Assembly (NCBI RefSeq): GCF_900156025.1
Contig: NZ_FTMO01000004.1
Span: forward strand, 1-64,000
Direction: 5' to 3'
DNA from: Allobosea sp. TND4EK4
Lineage (GTDB): Bacteria; Pseudomonadota; Alphaproteobacteria; Rhizobiales; Beijerinckiaceae
Length of the DNA stretch: 64,000 nt
Position numbers and translations under genes: made by a program. The notes beneath the pieces are model-generated. The model saw nothing but the letters and a program-made list of their open reading frames with translations. It had not been told where the DNA came from and did no database searches. Positions 63,176-64,000 of the stretch are shown one piece after another (the first letter of the stretch is position 1; each line of letters opens with the position of its first letter).

Positions 63176-64000
63176 GCCGCCTTCGCCTGCTCCAGGAAGC
63201 GCTTCATCCGCTCCAGCGCCTTCTCGATGTTCTCCAGCGAGTTTGCGTAGGAGAGGCGGATATAGCCTTCGCCGTGGACGCCGAAATCGGGCCCGCCGAT
63301 GGTGGCGACACCGGCCTCCTCCAGCAGGGCGGAAGCGAGCTTCTTGGCCTTCCAGCCGGTCTGCGAGACGTTCGGAAAGGCATAGAAGGCGCCCTTGGGC
63401 GTGATGCAGGAGACGCCCGGCAGCCCGTTCAGCCCCGCGACCACCGCCTTCCGGCGCCGATCGAACTCCGCCACCATGGCGTGGACGGCGTCCTGCGGGC
63501 CGGTCAGCGCGGCGAGGCCGGCCCATTGCGCCGGGGCGTTGACGCAGGAATGGGAGTTCACCGCGAGCTTGCGGGCATTGTCGTAGAGGGGCTTGGGCCA
63601 GACCGACCAGCCCATGCGCCAGCCGGTCATGGCATAGGTCTTCGACCAGCCATTGAGCAGGATCAGCCGGTCGCGGATCTCAGGGTAGGAGAGCAGGCAG
63701 ACATGCTTCTCCCCGTCATAGACCATCTGGTCGTAGATCTCGTCGGACATGATCGCGACGTCCGGGAAGGCGGCGAGCCCGGCGACTAGCTTGTCGATCT
63801 CGGCCTTGGGGGTGACGCCGCCGGTCGGGTTGGCCGGCGAATTGATGATGAGCAGCCGCGTCTTCGGCGTGATCAGAGCCAGCGTCTCCTCGGCCGAGAA
63901 GGCAAAGCCGTTCTCCTCGCGGATCGGGACGGGCACGGGCGTCGCGCCGGTATACTCGATCATCGAGCGATAGATCGGGAAGCCCGGGTCCGGGTAGAGG
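63172..64000 (-). CDS. Class I/II PLP-dependent aminotransferase (N-terminus beyond window)
   Basis: The reading frame is open to the window end; 276 C-terminal residues are visible. YPDPGFPIYRSMIEY, NSPANPTGGVTPK, IMSDEIYDQMVY (PLP-ring Asp), LNGWSKTYAMTGWRMGW (Schiff-base Lys in SKT) and the C-terminal GEGYIRLSYANSLENIEKAL (substrate Arg) identify an aspartate/aromatic-type aminotransferase. It is coupled to the SMR gene downstream. Confidence 0.9.
   Translation of the reverse strand, partial: LYPDPGFPIYRSMIEYTGATPVPVPIREENGFAFSAEETLALITPKTRLLIINSPANPTGGVTPKAEIDKLVAGLAAFPDVAIMSDEIYDQMVYDGEKHVCLLSYPEIRDRLILLNGWSKTYAMTGWRMGWSVWPKPLYDNARKLAVNSHSCVNAPAQWAGLAALTGPQDAVHAMVAEFDRRRKAVVAGLNGLPGVSCITPKGAFYAFPNVSQTGWKAKKLASALLEEAGVATIGGPDFGVHGEGYIRLSYANSLENIEKALERMKRFLEQAKAA

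Overview
The window is high-GC, densely coded DNA of an alphaproteobacterial chromosome, most likely order Hyphomicrobiales (Rhizobiales) and resembling Bosea or Methylobacteriaceae relatives. The evidence is the CobS/CobT aerobic cobaltochelatase pair, a perfect FNR/FixK-type site, IalB-like and DUF6894 proteins, an etfBA-hbd block next to a PduO-type adenosyltransferase, and dispersed alphaproteobacterial palindromic repeats. The genus cannot be fixed from sequence reading alone. No prophage, insertion sequence, CRISPR array or rRNA operon is visible. One tRNA gene, tRNA-Leu(CAA), is present.

Region 1-7.5 kb holds housekeeping and accessory genes: the end of a Cys/Met PLP enzyme, a GH19 glycosidase, cysteine dioxygenase divergent from an Lrp regulator, OmpW behind an FNR/FixK box, release factor 3, an ABC-2 exporter pair, a 24-residue membrane peptide and a CxxC protein. 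Region 7.5-13.3 kb looks like polyprenyl-linked sugar metabolism. A translationally coupled plus-strand chain (small EamA/ArnE-like protein, 35-residue peptide, extended SDR, class III aminotransferase) converges on a DprE1-like oxidase and a UbiA-type phosphoribosyltransferase. Region 13.3-24 kb is a carbohydrate or sugar-acid uptake and catabolism island: GntR and LacI regulators, an ABC importer, a D-2-hydroxyacid dehydrogenase and two beta-hydroxyacid dehydrogenases. Next come malonyl-CoA decarboxylase and malonyl-CoA synthetase (24.5-27.5 kb), a CDF metal exporter, an IalB-like protein and a ClpP-like protease.

Region 31.3-38.8 kb contains tRNA-Leu, YqaA-like and DsbB membrane proteins, an HNH nuclease, 3-hydroxybutyryl-CoA dehydrogenase with EtfAB, a rhomboid protease, a corrinoid adenosyltransferase, a PagL-like lipid A deacylase and a HIG1-type peptide.

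The most unusual part is 38.8-56.7 kb. Two glycan gene groups lie on opposite strands: a GT28-like transferase, a NodB-like deacetylase and a GT4 on minus; a methyltransferase-like protein, a GT4 and a GT28-like transferase on plus. Between them are a peptide/oligosaccharide ABC importer operon and a tightly coupled trio. The trio is a 928-residue ABC exporter-like protein, a cyclic-nucleotide-binding-like protein, and a membrane/2Fe-2S/class III cyclase-like protein. Each member keeps its fold signature but lacks residues normally needed for nucleotide chemistry. This trio with its glycosyltransferases is my best candidate for an undescribed system.

Region 56.8-64 kb returns to conserved functions: cobS, a GNAT gene and cobT in one coupled unit, a phytase-like esterase, rpmB, a DUF3108 exported protein, an SMR transporter and the C-terminal part of a class I/II aminotransferase cut by the window end.
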